In this document: positions 45,631 to 57,457 of the stretch, one piece after another | Numbering within the stretch: position 1 is the stretch's first letter | How the letters are laid out: every line of letters begins with the position of its first letter | Notes under the pieces: model-generated | What the model saw: only the letters and a program-made list of their open reading frames with translations | Told to the model about the DNA's origin: nothing | Databases searched by the model: none | Position numbers and translations under genes: made by a program | Source of the DNA: Cercis canadensis | Taxonomy: Eukaryota; Streptophyta; Magnoliopsida; Fabales; Fabaceae | Length of the DNA stretch: 64,000 nucleotides | Reading direction: 5' to 3' | NCBI GenBank assembly: GCA_003255065.1 | Contig: QAOA01000840.1 | Coordinates: 1 to 64,000, forward strand

Positions 45631-46560
45631 CTATAACTCTGCCCAGGATACCCAGTATGACCAGTGTTTTGGTTGTTCAGAAACAAAGCAACGTAAATAA
45701 GTCTCAAGACATCTGTTGAGCACTTCGGTTTGACCATCTGTCTCGGGGTGGTAAGAAGAACTCATCTTCAGCAATGTACCCTGCATGCGGAAAAGTTCTC
45801 GCCAGAAATTACTGAGGAACAAGGGGTCACGGTCGCTGATTATGGATTGTGGGATCCCATGGAGCCGGACAATTTCTTTAACAAAGACTTCAGCCACAGT
45901 CGTGGCTGTATAGGGGTGTCGTAACAGAATGAAGTGACCATATTTTGATAGTCGATCAACCACCACCAAGATAGCTTCATGACCTTTGGATTTTGGGAGG
46001 CCTGTTATGAAATCCATGGAGATGTCTTCCCAAATTTGATTTGGAACTTGCAGCAGCTGAAGTAATCCTACTGGGGAGGTTGCAGCATATTTTTGTCTCT
46101 GACATGTATCACAAGACTTGACAAACTCTTGGATGCATCTTTTCATCCCAAACCAGTACAAATTTCCAGCAATCCTCCTGTAAGTTCTTAGAAAACCCGA
46201 GTGTCCCCCAGTAGGAGAGGAATGGAATTCTTCAAGTAACAGCTGAATGTGAGGTGAGGAGGCAGGTAAGACTAATCGATTTTTATAGAGAAGTACCCCT
46301 TGCTGGTGTGTGAAACCCGGTCTAGAATTTGGATCTTTTTGCAAGTCAGAAATGACCTTTTTGAGCTGGGAATCATGCTGGACCTCATGAGAAATACTGT
46401 CTCCATCTAACCAAACCGGATAGGAGATGATAGCCTGAAATTCCCCAGCTTCGTGCAAGCGTGACAGCGTGTCAGCAGCCTTGTTCTCTGGGCCTGGTTT
46501 GTACACCACTTGAAGATGATACCCCAAAAGCTTTGCCATCCATGATTGCTGATTGGGAGT
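45631..46560 (-). pseudogene. Gypsy integrase core
   Basis: Zinc-binding HHCC ('HSGFLRTYRRI...CIQEFVKSCDTCQRQK'), then the DDE core: Asp in 'SMDFITGLPKSKG', Asp in 'ISDRDPLF' and Glu in 'DGQTEVLNRCLE'. The upstream end carries the RNase H tail 'LLGYHLQVVYKPGPENKAADTLSR', cut by the Athila LTR. A stop codon replaces the tryptophan expected in the 'WAE.WYNTS' block at about 45631. Confidence 0.92.
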
Positions 46561-47421
46561 TGTTACGTAAAATGTGAACGCAAGTGCATGTGCCGTAATC
46601 AAGTAATAAAGAAGTGAGATAAAGTATCGTCCCACGGAGACTGTGGCTACTAAGTACCAAAATTATGCATATTCTAATTTTATCTAGACAAGTGATAGGT
46701 GAATAATGATGATATTTAAATGCTAAACAGTAAACAAAGAATAGTTACTGTAAAATTGAGTAGGAATATGATGAGAGAATATCTAGGATGTCAATTTCAC
46801 CGTAGCTAGTCTGGATCTTTATTCCTAATTTATTAATCAACAACAATCTCTCTAATTGCTAGCCAAGAACCCTAAGTTATTTATTAGCCTTTCCCAAGGT
46901 CAAACAAATATATTCCCAACTATGAATCCACTATATTCCTATGTGAATTATGGAATAATCTCAGAATTCAATTCATTCTATGGTTCTTTTTAATGGCTAC
47001 ATAAACCATAACGGTATATTCCTATCCCTTATGTAATTTATGTTCTTAATCCCTATAGTCTTCAATTACAATTAACCTTCCAGTATAATTGTAATTACAA
47101 ACTCATCTAAATTGATGGCCAATCAAACAGAAGCATTAAGTATGGAGATCAAGAAGTCAATTTAAGAAGACTGTTCTTTGATTTCTTTATTAGAAATAAC
47201 AATCCATCATAAGCTAGGCTACATCTCCACCCTAGATGGGGAAATTAGTTCATATTCAAGATAGAAAATAAACTCACAACCAGATTATACATCAGAAACA
47301 GAGAAAAGGAAGAATTGAACTCTTGGTGATGCCGAAACACTCTGATCTTCAAGCTTGAATCCTCTTCTATTCTTGCCTCTTCTCTTTAAAGTGTGGAACC
47401 CTAAATTAGACTTTTAGAGTC

Positions 47422-47432
47422 CTATTTATAGG
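47422..47432 (-). promoter_or_regulatory. TATA box in the left Athila LTR
   Basis: CCTATAAATAGG on the minus strand, about 90 bp downstream of the GC-motif array. The right LTR has the same box at 61549-61560. Confidence 0.8.
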
Positions 47433-47519
47433 CCCTAGGAAGTTTAGGAGAAAAAGGAATTAAATTAAAATAGAATTCCTAGTAAAATTAGGAAGTTAAA
47501 ATGTCAAATCACGAGTTGA

Positions 47520-47890
47520 CCGCCGGGGGGCTGCAGCCTTGGGTTTGGGCGCTGCAGCGCCCTGAAGTTTGCCTGACGGACGTTGCGGCGCCTGATCTAG
47601 GGCGCTGCGGCGCCCTTCTTTCTGGATTTCAGTCTCTATTTGCTGAAGCTAGGGCGCTGCGGCGCCTGGTGTAGGGCGCTGTGGCGCCTCATCTTCTCGT
47701 GCTGGGGCCCTGTGGCGCCCAGTATAGGGCGCTGTGGCGCCCTTCCTTTTGTTCTCAGTCTCCAGCTTCCTGAACATAGGGCGCTGCGGCGCCTGATGTA
47801 GGGCACTGTGGCGCCTTTCCTTGCTGAAATTTGTCTTGTTACGCATTGGGGTGCTGTGGCGCCCTGAGTGGGGGCTGCGGCGCCCAAGTG
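47520..47890. repeat. GGGCGCTGCGGCGCC motif array in the left LTR
   Basis: About eleven irregularly spaced copies of GGGCGCTG[C/T]GGCGCC, mostly followed by C, in 370 bp of otherwise ordinary sequence. Each motif is close to palindromic. Differences from the right LTR array are mostly C/T or G/A changes at CpG. Confidence 0.9.
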
Positions 47891-48084
47891 CTGCCTTCAA
47901 TTCCAACTTGCATGATTTTCTTTCTTTCTTGTCCCGAATTTCTCCAAAATAGCTTCCATAGTTCCCAAAACATAAACCTACAAGAATGAGACTTAAATCA
48001 TGAAAACCTATCCTAAAATGCTCGAGAATAGACAAGAATTAAGCAAGAACATTAGGAGATAAACAGTATAAAATCCACTTATCA

Positions 48085-49441
48085 AATACCCCCAAACTTG
48101 AGATTTTGCTCGTCCTCGAGCAAATACCCAGGACTTTATTTAACTTTTCGAGCTATAGATAAATGCTTTTGCTTTACTCCTCCTTTAGGTCTCAAAGACA
48201 ATGGGAGATCAGAATTCCAGAAAACAAGCTCAAATCAGAACAGTGATGTACTCTATCATTGAACTCCTTTATAACTAACAAACTCCTTGAGTGTGTGTGT
48301 GTGTCCAAGCACATTGACCAAATGAAAACATTAATCATGATATACATGCCTTTACTCATAGATGTTTGACCTCTTAATTTGGATAGTACGGAACTCCATA
48401 GGCTAGTTATCATATCACTCTCCACTAATGTAGGCTTGTTTTTGACATTAAAGATCAAAAGGTCTTTTTCAAACTTGTAGTGTAAGGCTATGGTTGGGGC
48501 GTGGTATAAGGTTCTCAACATGGCTTAAATCACCCATGACACATTACCTCAGCTAGGATTTTAGAGCACTTTTTTCTCTTAGGTTTTTCACCCAATCTTT
48601 TCACTTCTTTCTTTTCTCACTTGTCAACTCCTTGATTACTTTCTTTTTGCTTTCTTCTTCCTCTTGTTCTGTCTTACGATGTTGGTTTCATCCCCCACTT
48701 TTATTCTTCCTTTTATTTCTTAATGGGGGTGCACCAACCTTTTTCAATCACATTGTGAGTCAAGAGGGCACACTTTTTGTGCAAATTTTTGTAAAGTTCA
48801 ATACTCCACCCATCCTCCTTATATGTCATTGTGCTTTCAATATTTTCCTAGCATCTGTGTGAATCATGAATGTAAGGTTAGGGAAAATACTGACGGTTTC
48901 GGATCTCTGTATGGGTTGACAAGGAAAGGGGTTAAATGTTAGGCTCAACTGGGGTGACTAAGAAAATTCATAGAATGGTTTGTCTTGAAAGGCTCAAACG
49001 ATCCAAACATTGCCTAGATCATTTCCTTACTGCCTCAAAGCCTAGGATTTCGCCTCAAATGACATTCAAACTAGTTCTAAAGTTCAAATGAGGTCATGAA
49101 GTGTTAGGCATGCATAAATTTACTTTAGAATTCACTAGGGTCATGCATAGGATCAAGTGCTTAAATTGTGTCAAGGGGAGAGTTAATAATAGAGGAAAAT
49201 CACAGGAGAGTAATCATGTAACATAAGCTTATGCATAAAAAAATTCTGATTACTACACAAAAGATTTTATCACTGACCCTGCAGTTTCAAATTTGCATAA
49301 ATATCATCTCATTACTCATTACTGCCAGTTATGGGAATAGAAAACAATAAGGTACTCAGTAAATAAACTGTGTTTTTCTACCCCCAAACTTAGTACATGC
49401 ATTGTCCTCAATGAAACCCAAAAAGAAAGAAAAATACTTCC
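48085..49441. other. Athila 3' non-coding region with polypurine tract
   Basis: 48085-48099 gives AAGTTTGGGGGTATT on the minus strand, directly before the LTR: the polypurine tract. The rest (about 1.3 kb) is non-coding and has no array of the GC motif. Confidence 0.75.
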
Positions 49442-50662
49442 CTAGAAGGCTTCGGACATGCTGTCGGTGTCGCTAAGGTCCTCATCGGTGGCACCGTAGT
49501 CCTCGTCGAGGCCAGGAGAGTAGGGTGGAAGCACAGGTGGCGGTGGGAATGGTGGGACAGCGGAGCCCTGATCAGCGGAGCACTGGCTATGAAACTCGGC
49601 CAGATGAGCATTAAAGATCATCTGGTGCTCGAAGAAGAGATCGGCGCGCTCCATGAATCTCTCAGTCTGATACATAAAATGGGACGAGCGATCTGCATAC
49701 CGGAGTAGTCGAGTCATCTGACGCTCCAGATCGGCCAAGTTGGGCCCGGAGGAACTAGGTGGCTGGGTCTCAGGTGGCGGGGTGGTGGCAGATGGCGGTG
49801 TCCGCGGGGGTGCGCGCTGGCGGGTCGGTGTTGGTGTATTGGATGGGGGACTCTGAAGACGGTGTGCAGTGGCGTCCAGTGGTTGCTTCAGATGAAGCAA
49901 CTCCTCCTCAGGTCTCCACTCGATCCCAGCCTGCTGACATAACATCTGAATCACCGAAGGGTGGCCAAAGGCAAAGCCCTTGGTGCTGTCAATAGCTCGG
50001 AGAATGGACTGCTGGATGATAGTGCCAATGTCGATGGACATCCCTGTCACAATGCAGTAGAGGAGAATGGCCCGGGGTGCGGTGACATCGCTCAGGTGTC
50101 CCGTAGGAAGAAGGCGGGCACACAAGAAGTGGTACCACACCTTGCTCACAGTCTCCAACGCCGACGCGCGAAATGAGATAGGGGTGTCGTCACGCAGCTT
50201 CCACTGTGTACTTGGCTGGCAGAGGGTGCGAATGATGGCGTCCCAGTCAGGTCCATCGTGGAGGTAGTGAAGGTATTCGTCGTTCTCGATGTCTGGGAGG
50301 CCAAACAGGGCGTTGATGGAGCGACTGTCGAATGGAACCCATTTGCCCCGCACAAAGACCTTGAATTCCTTTCGGAATTTGGCATTGGCATAGAACTCCT
50401 TGATGACTGGCACCACAGATGTGACTGGGTGATCCACAAAGCGCAACCAGCCATTATTGTCGGCTAGTTCCCGAACTTTGGGATTGAGAGCTATGGTGAA
50501 AACCAGGCCACGCTCGGGCACCAAGGCTTTGTTGATCACGGAGTCTAGGAATCGGGCCTCAGCCTCCTTATGCACGAACTTCTTCCGGTCGTACGTACCG
50601 GACCCGGAAGGGGATGCAACTGCCTTTCTCTTTGCCGGAGGCACCATGGATGCTGGAAGCAA
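49442..50662 (-). CDS. Athila env-position ORF, intact, 406 codons
   Basis: Minus-strand frame of 406 residues; an alternative start is the Met six codons in. 'NNGWLRFVDHPVTSVVPVIKEFYANA' and 'VFVRGKWVPFDSRSINALFGLP' match the 'putative plant transposon protein' domain that Athila-type elements carry downstream of pol, where the env-like gene sits. Residues about 270-315 are proline/threonine-rich; a helix-prone segment with 'LERQMTRLLRYADRSSHFMYQTERFMERADLFFEHQMIF' follows, and the tail is acidic. I see no signal peptide or clear membrane span, so an envelope role is unsupported. It is the only long frame of this element without a stop. Confidence 0.8.
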   Translation of the reverse strand: MLPASMVPPAKRKAVASPSGSGTYDRKKFVHKEAEARFLDSVINKALVPERGLVFTIALNPKVRELADNNGWLRFVDHPVTSVVPVIKEFYANAKFRKEFKVFVRGKWVPFDSRSINALFGLPDIENDEYLHYLHDGPDWDAIIRTLCQPSTQWKLRDDTPISFRASALETVSKVWYHFLCARLLPTGHLSDVTAPRAILLYCIVTGMSIDIGTIIQQSILRAIDSTKGFAFGHPSVIQMLCQQAGIEWRPEEELLHLKQPLDATAHRLQSPPSNTPTPTRQRAPPRTPPSATTPPPETQPPSSSGPNLADLERQMTRLLRYADRSSHFMYQTERFMERADLFFEHQMIFNAHLAEFHSQCSADQGSAVPPFPPPPVLPPYSPGLDEDYGATDEDLSDTDSMSEAF

Positions 50663-52542
50663 AAGGTACCTGGAGAGGAAAAAAAATGCACATGGGCGAT
50701 ATACAACAGTGAATAGGAAAGCAAGCAGCCAAATAAGTGTAGAGTGTATATCAATAGGGAAGAACTGGCAATCGGTAGTGTACAGAGTAATAGCATAGCC
50801 AACAGCAAACCAAGAGGCAATCAGAGCAGTGATTCACAAAAATAGGGCATTATGCACTCCATGAGATAACCAAAAAAAACTGATAAAGACGCACAATTAA
50901 GAAGAATTCAAAACAGGTCGAGACAAGAAGCACACGGGACTAGCCCATGAAACGGACTAGTGGACTATCATGCAAGTGTAGGATGGAGTGGCATAGAGCG
51001 ACGGATGTGCTCAACCCATGTGTAGTGCAGCATGGATGTAGGAAAATGAAAGCAAGGCGTCTAAGACAAGAATGACAACAAGACGCCGCAAGAATATATA
51101 CGGAGGTGTGAGAAAGCATATGCAAAGCAATGGAGGCATTTAAACATTTCGCAAGCAATTGGCAGGCAGGTGGAAATCCAGAGAGTGAAAAACATCTTAA
51201 TTGGAATGGTTAAACCCTCCAAAATGTGTAAGAGAGCAGGCAGGCAGATGTGTCAACATGAAAGTGTAAATTATTAGCCTAACTAGCTCTGACACATAGA
51301 ACCATATAACATACATGATAGCAGGGAAAGACACAGTCCAACCCAAGATCAAAGACTAAGCCAAGTAACAACAACAAGGGATCGCGAGCAATGAAAAACA
51401 TATGAGGCTAAACCTGTAAAATAATCCTAAATGTTCACAGACATTAACATGTGTGGCTAGAACAGACTAGCAGAGCATGAGGATGAATATGTAGCACATG
51501 CTGATCAAAAGAAGAAATAGATGCTCTCTTAGGCATTTTGGGGAACACCTGGTGTGCATGGACAAACCAAGATAGAAAAATGCCCCACAAGGTAATGGTA
51601 AATCCTCCAAAATGGCCAATGTAGTCCAGAGATGACAATTAAAGAAAGGTGAGGGATTATACCTGAGATTTGAGAGAGTTGCAAGGCTTTACCTTTGTGC
51701 CCAAGTGAATGCGGTGGAGAGGTGGGAGGAAGAAATGTAATGTGCTACAGTGCGCAGACAGAGGTGGGTGTGTGAGAGAGAGGTGCGAAATTGGTGGGAG
51801 AGCTTGGTGGATGTATGAATTTGGTGCGAGGAAGGGAGACTAGGTGAAAGGTTGAGGGAGTGAGGAGCAAGTGGTAGGGGCGACGGAGAGGAAGAAGAAG
51901 AAGAAAGAAAGTAGAGGGAGTGTGCGTGCGTGGGAGAAGAAAGAAAAAAAAGAATGGGTGTTTAAAAATTTAAACCCAAAACGCACCGTTTAACTAATGG
52001 GCAATAATTTTTCTTTATTTTTTTTTTTTTGAATTAAACTTACCTGGGCGCTGCGGCGCCCTGTATGGGCGCTGCGACGCCTTTGTCACTGGTGGCTTAA
52101 GCGCGACAGAGCGCTGCGGCGTCCTTCACTAGGCGTTGCGGCGTCCTGGGCTCTGATCCTTGCAGTCGAGTGTTGGGCGCTGTGGCGCCCTGATTGGGAG
52201 CTGCGGCACTCAAGCTTCTGGTGTCCATGAACTGACAACTGAGAGCAGGGCGCTGTGGCGCCCTGATTGGGCGCTGCAGCGCCCAAGCGTCTGCCCTGTT
52301 GGGTGAATTCAACTATGTTGGCCTTAATTTTCCAGCTTATGGACCCCCACACTTGTTCCCTCACCTGGTTGAACAATAAATTAGAAGGAAAAGAAGAGAA
52401 ATAAGTGCGAAGAATACAAAAAATTACGAAATAACTAAAAGATTCTGACTAAGTGAACATAGAAGATAGGGGTTAGAATGATGGGTTGCCTCCCAACAAG
52501 CGCTTGGTTTATAGTCCTCAGCCGGACTTTCTCTGAAAAGTG
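50663..52542. other. Athila spacer between pol and the env-position ORF
   Basis: About 1.9 kb without a gene. It contains the internal GC-motif array (52044-52290), a poly-T run (about 52016-52031), a GAAGAAGAAGAAG stretch near 51890, and at about 52481-52530 the block GGTTGCCTCCCAACAAGCGC, which I know as conserved just past pol in plant Athila-like elements. Confidence 0.65.
52044..52290. repeat. Internal GC-motif array of the Athila element
   Basis: Eight copies or variants of [T/A]GGGCGCTG[C/T]GGCGCC within 250 bp, the same motif as in both LTRs but here inside the element, directly after pol and 1.4 kb upstream (element sense) of the env-position ORF. The surrounding sequence is not LTR sequence, so it is not simply a stray LTR piece. 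Confidence 0.88.
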
Positions 52543-53976
52543 TCAACCGAGGGTGGTGAGAGTGATGGATGATTTTGGAAATTCATCCTCGCCATCCACG
52601 TAGTGCTTCAAGCGTTGGCCATTGACCTTGAATTTGTGATCCCCACTTTTGACTTCAATAGCACCATGGGGGTAAACAGTGTCAACAATGAAAGGACCCG
52701 ACCATCGGGATTTCAATTTTCCCGGAAATAACTTAAGTCGGGAGTTGAACAGGAGGACTTTTTGACCCGGAACAAATTCACGCTTCTGGATGCGTTTGTC
52801 ATGCCATGTCTTGGTTCTTTCCTCATAAAGCTTGGCATTTTCATATGCATCCTGGCGAAATTCATCAAGCTCATTCAATTGAAGCAATCTCTTTTCACCC
52901 GCAACTTTTTGATCAAAATTCAATTTCTTGGTGGCCCAGTATGCTTGATGTTCCACTTCAACTGGTAGATGACAAGCCTTCCCGAAAACCAACCGGTATG
53001 GGGAGGTGCCGATGGGTGTCTTGAATGCTGTCCGGTATGCCCAGAGCGCATCATCCAGCTTCCTCGCCCAATCTTTCCTATTGGCATTAACCGTCTTCTC
53101 CAGAATCCACTTCAACTCCCGGTTAGAAATCTCCACTTGACCACTAGTCTGTGGGTGATAGGCAGTAGCAATCCGATGTTTGACTCCATATTTGGTCAGT
53201 AGAGCACCAAGGTATTGGTTACAGAAGTGAGTGCCTTCATCACTGATTAGGGCTCTTGGAGTGCCAAACCGAGTGAAGATGTTCTTTTTCAAGAAGTTCA
53301 CCACCACTTTTGAATCATTGGTAGGTGTAGCGATTGCCTCAACCCACTTAGACACGTAATCTACTGCCACCAAGATGTATTGATTGTTGTAGGAGGAAGG
53401 GAAAAGACCCATGAAGTCAATGCCCCATACGTCGAACAACTCCACCTCTAGAATGCTATTTAGTGGCATTTCATGACGACGTGAGATGGTGCCTGTTCTT
53501 TGGCAACGATCACAAGCTGAGACGAAGGCGTGAGCATCCTTAAAGATACTAGGCCAATAAAAGCCAGATTGCAGGATCTTGGCTGCAGTTCGAGTTGCTC
53601 CATGGTGGCCACCGTAAGGAGATGCATGGCAATGATGGAGGATACTTTCCATCTCTTCTTCAGGAACACATCGTCGAATGATAGAATCAGAACAGTGTTT
53701 GAAGAGGAGTGGCTCATCCCAGTAGTAATGCTTGGCTACAGAAAGGAATTTCTTCTGTTGATGGTAGCTTTGATCTGGTGGAAGAAGGTTGACAGCTAAG
53801 AAGTTAGCGATGTCACTGAACCAAGGGTGAACTGTGGAAGAAAGAGCAAAGAGTTGCTCATCCGGAAAGAAGTCATCAATGGGGACTTCAGTATCCCCTA
53901 TCTCTTTTGAAACTTCAAGGCGGGAGAGATGATCTGCAACTAGGTTCTCAGTGCCTTTCTTGTCTCTAATTTCCAA
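52543..53976 (-). pseudogene. Athila integrase and end of RNase H
   Basis: The frame begins in the RNase H tail ('[16 protein letters not shown]') and covers integrase: the zinc-binding region '[20 protein letters not shown]...CDRCQRTG', then Asp in 'VWGIDFMG', Asp in '[12 protein letters not shown]' and Glu in '[12 protein letters not shown]'. It continues with '[29 protein letters not shown]' and the C-terminal '[19 protein letters not shown]'. There is no chromodomain, as expected for Athila. The integrase itself has no stop; a stop at about 54001-54003 separates it from RT. Confidence 0.93.
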
Positions 53977-54003
53977 GTCAAATTCTTGTAAGAGAAGAAC
54001 CCA

Positions 54004-55725
54004 TCAAATCAATCTTGGTTTAGCATCCTTCTTTTCCAACATGTATTTGATGGCGGAGTGAGCAGTGAAGACTATTGCCTTCGATCCAATGAGATAAGCT
54101 CGGAATTTGTCGAAGGCGAAGACAACCACTAAGAGCTCCTTCTCAATAGTAGCATAATTCATCTGAGCAGGATCGAGTGTACGGCTGGCATAGTAAATGG
54201 CATGTAGTAGCTTGTCCCGTCGTTGACCCAAAACTGCTCCAACTGCATAGTCACTGGCATCGCACATGAGCTCAAAAGGCAATGACCAATCCGGTGCAAT
54301 GATGATGGGTGCTGAAGTTAACGCCTTTTTCAGGTTTTCGAAGGCTTGAAGACACTCCTTAGTAAACTCAAATGGGGCATCCTTCAAGAGAAGGTTGCAC
54401 AAGGGTTTAGTGATCTTGGAGAAGTCTTTGATGAACCGTCTATAAAAACCGGCATGTCCTAAGAAACTTCTCACGCCTTTAACTGAAGTAGGGGGAGGTA
54501 ATCTCTCTATGGTGGCAATTTTCGCTCTGTCCACCTCAAGTCCCTGAGCCGAAACCTTGTGTCCAAGCACAATTCCCTCTTGGACCATGAAATGACACTT
54601 CTCCCAGTTGAGGACTAGATTTGTCTCCTCACATCTTTTCAGAACAGCAGATAAATGACTGAGACAATTGTCAATAGTAGATCCAAATACAGAGAAGTCG
54701 TCCATGAAAACCTCAATATAATGCTCCACCATATCAGAGAAAATAGACATCATGCACCTTTGGAAAGTAGCAGGTGCATTGCACAAGCCAAAGGGCATGC
54801 GCCTGAATGCGAAAGTCCCATAGGGACAGGTGAAAGTTGTCTTCTCTTGGTCTTCAGGAGCAATGTAGATCTGATTATACCCAGAGTAGCCGTCAAGGAA
54901 ACAATAATAAGCATGACCCGCCAGTCGATCAAGCATTTGGTCAATGAACGGTAAGGGAAAATAATCTTTCCTTGTGGCTTTGTTCAACTTCCTGTAGTCG
55001 ATGCACACTCGCCACCCTGTGACTGTCCGTGTGGGAATGAGCTCATTATTCTCATTCTTGACAACCGTCATGCCGCCCTTCTTAGGTACGACCTGTACTG
55101 GACTCACCCATGCACTGTCAGAAATCGGGTAGATGATCCCAGCATCCAAAAGCTTTAGTACTTCTGCTCGCACCACCTCTTTCATATTCGGATTTAGTCG
55201 ACGTTGATGCTCAATTGAGGGTTTGAAGTCATCTTCCATCAATATTTTGTGCATACACAAGGAGGGGCTGATCCCCTTTATGTCTGAGATGGTCCATCCG
55301 ATGGCTGCTTGATGCTCCCTTAGGACTCTTAATAACTTATCCACCTCATTCTCCTGTAAGGAAGATGAAATGATGACTGGAAGAGTGGAAGAGTCACCAA
55401 GGTAAACATATTTAAGATGTTCAGGTAAAGGCTTCAGTTCTAGCACAGGAGGTTTCTCTATAGATGGAGGAGGTCGTGAGCCACCTTTGCCAAGTTCCTC
55501 ATAGGATCTTCTAATAAACTGAGGAAGGATAGCATTCAGGAAGTTCACACAACTGTTGATCTCTGGATTTTCCTCAGGAGAGATGCCTAAGAGACAAGCT
55601 TCCAATGGTTCGGGAGGATGACTAGCTCGGAAAACCTCAGTAGTGCAGTGATCAATCATGTCAAGCCGCATGCAATTGTCTACTTCATCATACTGCTTTA
55701 GAGCCTTGAAGACATTGAAAGACAC
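54004..55725 (-). pseudogene. Athila reverse transcriptase and RNase H
   Basis: RT landmarks in order: 'VVPKKGGMTVVKNENNELIPTRTVTGWRVCIDYRKLN', 'YYCFLDGYSGYNQI', 'FRRMPFGLCNAPATFQRCM' and the catalytic 'VFMDDFSVFG'. 'FYRRFIKDFSKITKPL' leads into RNase H with 'FELMCDASDYAVGAVLGQR' and 'NYATIEKELLVVVFAFDKFR'. The frame ends at a stop near 54003 and starts after a stop near 55750, each a single-codon change in otherwise well-kept sequence. Confidence 0.93.
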
Positions 55726-55752
55726 TTCTTCATTGTTGACCCTGAGTATGAG

Positions 55753-57452
55753 TTACCCCTTCTGTACATCAATGAGGGCATTCCCTGTGGCTAGAAAAGG
55801 TCGGCTTAAAATGATAGGGATCTCCTGATCTGCCTCCATGTCAAGCACCACGAAATCCGCTGGAAAGATAAACTTGTCAACTTTGATGAGCACATCTTCT
55901 AGGATTCCTCTGGGGTACTTGAGAGATCGATCTGCTAACTGAAGAGTGATGGAGGTTGGCTTCGCTTCTCCTAGTCCAAGTTTCCTGTAAACAGATAAAG
56001 ACATTAAATTAATAGAAGCACATAAATCACATAAAGCTTTACCAAAGAAAAGATTACTAATAGTGCAAGGAATAGTGAAACTCCCTGGGTCTTTGAGCTT
56101 TGGAGGTAACTTGTTCTGGAGGATGGCGCTGAACTCTTCAGTAAGTGCAACTGTTGCATAGTCCTCTAATCGCCTCTTGTTAGTGAGGATCTTCTTCATG
56201 AACTTCACATAACTTGGCATCTGTGCCAATGCCTCTGCAAAAGGTAAGTTGATGTGGAGTTTCTTGAAGACCTCAAGAAATTTAGAGAACTGTTTGTCCA
56301 TGTTCTGCTTCTGAAACCGATGAGGAAACGGCACTCGGGGTTTGTAAGGTGGGGGATTATCCGGAAGGAGAGTAGATTTGGATTTTTGCTCCTCCACTAC
56401 CTCATCCTTAGGCGTTTCTTCTAAAGGTACAGTAGTAACTTTGTTGTTTTCGATGGCTGTTTCCTTTGCTAGATCTTTACTCTTTGGTTCTTCCAGTATC
56501 TTGCCACTTCTTAGAGATATGGCTTTGACTTGCTCTTTCGGATTTCTCTCTATATTGCTCGGCAATGAACCTTGGTCTCTTGATGAGAGTAAATTGGAGA
56601 TTTGCCCCATCTGTACCTCTAAGTTTCTAATAGAAGCCGCTTGATTTTGGAGTGTCGTGTCTGTCCTTGTCATAAACTGAGTGGTATTCACTGTGAGTTG
56701 AGCAAGGGCATCTTCTAAAGAAATCTTAGGTGGTGCAGGAGCTTGCATCTGAGGTTGAGATGATGGCTGAAATCCGGGTGGCTTAACCACATTTTGAGAA
56801 TTTTTCCAGGAGAAATTTGGATGGTTTCTCCATCCCGGATTGTATGTATTCGAGTACGGATTGCCTGGCCTGTTAGGGTTTCCCACAAAATGAGCTTCTT
56901 CCACAGATGGTGGTGCTTCTGATGTCACAATTGGGCAATCTGTACTTGAGTGTTCACCATGACACACTTCACAAGCAGCAACAGTAGAATGAATTGCATT
57001 AGTTGTCAGAGTGCCCAAGTGCTTTGCAATTGTATCCATTTTTGCAGTGAGAGCAACAAAGGGGTCTACAACATGCAACCCATAGGCCCTCTTTGTTGGA
57101 ATCCTTTCAGATGGCCATTGGCAGGCATTATCCGCCATTTGATCAAGCAGCTTACTAGCTTCGTCAGCCGTTTTCTCCATAAGAGAACCATTTGCAGCAG
57201 CATCAAGTAAAGTTCTTGTGGTGCCATTCAAACCATTGTAGAAGGTTTGAATTTGCATCCACTCTTGTAAACCGTGATGTGGGCACTTTCTCATCAAACC
57301 CTTGAAACGCTCCCATGCCTCATGCAAAACTTCTGTCTCATGTTGAGCGAAAGTGTTGATGTCGTTTCTCATTCTGGAAGTTCTTGCTGGAGGAAAGAAA
57401 CGAGTCAAGAATTGAGTTGTCATTTGATCCCAAGTGCAAATGGATCCTGCTG
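55753..57452 (-). pseudogene. Athila gag C-terminal part and protease
   Basis: Gag core with 'TQFLTRFFPPARTSRMRNDI', 'WERFKGLMRKCPHHGL' and 'FYNGLNGTTRTLLDAAANGSL', then a zinc knuckle CEVCHGEHSSTDC, a low-complexity linker, and the protease. At the protease active site the frame reads 'CDLCASINLM', where Athila proteases normally have Asp-Leu-Gly; the glycine is a cysteine here. 'PRGILEDVLIKVDKFIFPADFVVLDME' and 'IILSRPFLATG' follow. A stop lies at about 55750. Confidence 0.92.
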
Positions 57453-57457
57453 GAAGG

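Larger units (their letters stand above)
44583..46560 (-). mobile_element. Chromodomain Gypsy element, 3' part
   Basis: 3' LTR, chromodomain and integrase of a Ty3/Gypsy chromovirus on the minus strand. At 46560 the coding sequence stops inside the RNase H/integrase connection and resumes at 62213, because an Athila element is inserted there. The 5' end lies beyond the window. Confidence 0.92.
46561..48084 (-). repeat. 3' LTR of the Athila element (1,524 bp)
   Basis: TGTTACGTAAAATG...CACTTATCA. In element sense (minus) it contains a GC-motif array (47520-47890), a TATA box CCTATAAATAGG (47421-47432), and near the other end the AAAGTATCGTCCCACGG block. Minus-strand ORFs (47649-48035, 47636-47887) come from the GC array. 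Confidence 0.92.

Noticed and set aside
47520-47890. CRISPR-like array
   Set aside because: The repeats are short, irregularly spaced and degenerate, and the sequence is plant nuclear DNA within an LTR.
47649-48035. 128-codon minus-strand ORF present in both Athila LTRs (also 61777-62163)
   Set aside because: It is open mainly because the GC motif repeats in frame ('APQRP', 'RHSALHQ'), and the two copies are recent duplicates by LTR synthesis, so conservation is not evidence of coding.
49759-50267. Several 66-78-codon plus-strand ORFs
   Set aside because: They are antisense shadows of the env-position ORF.
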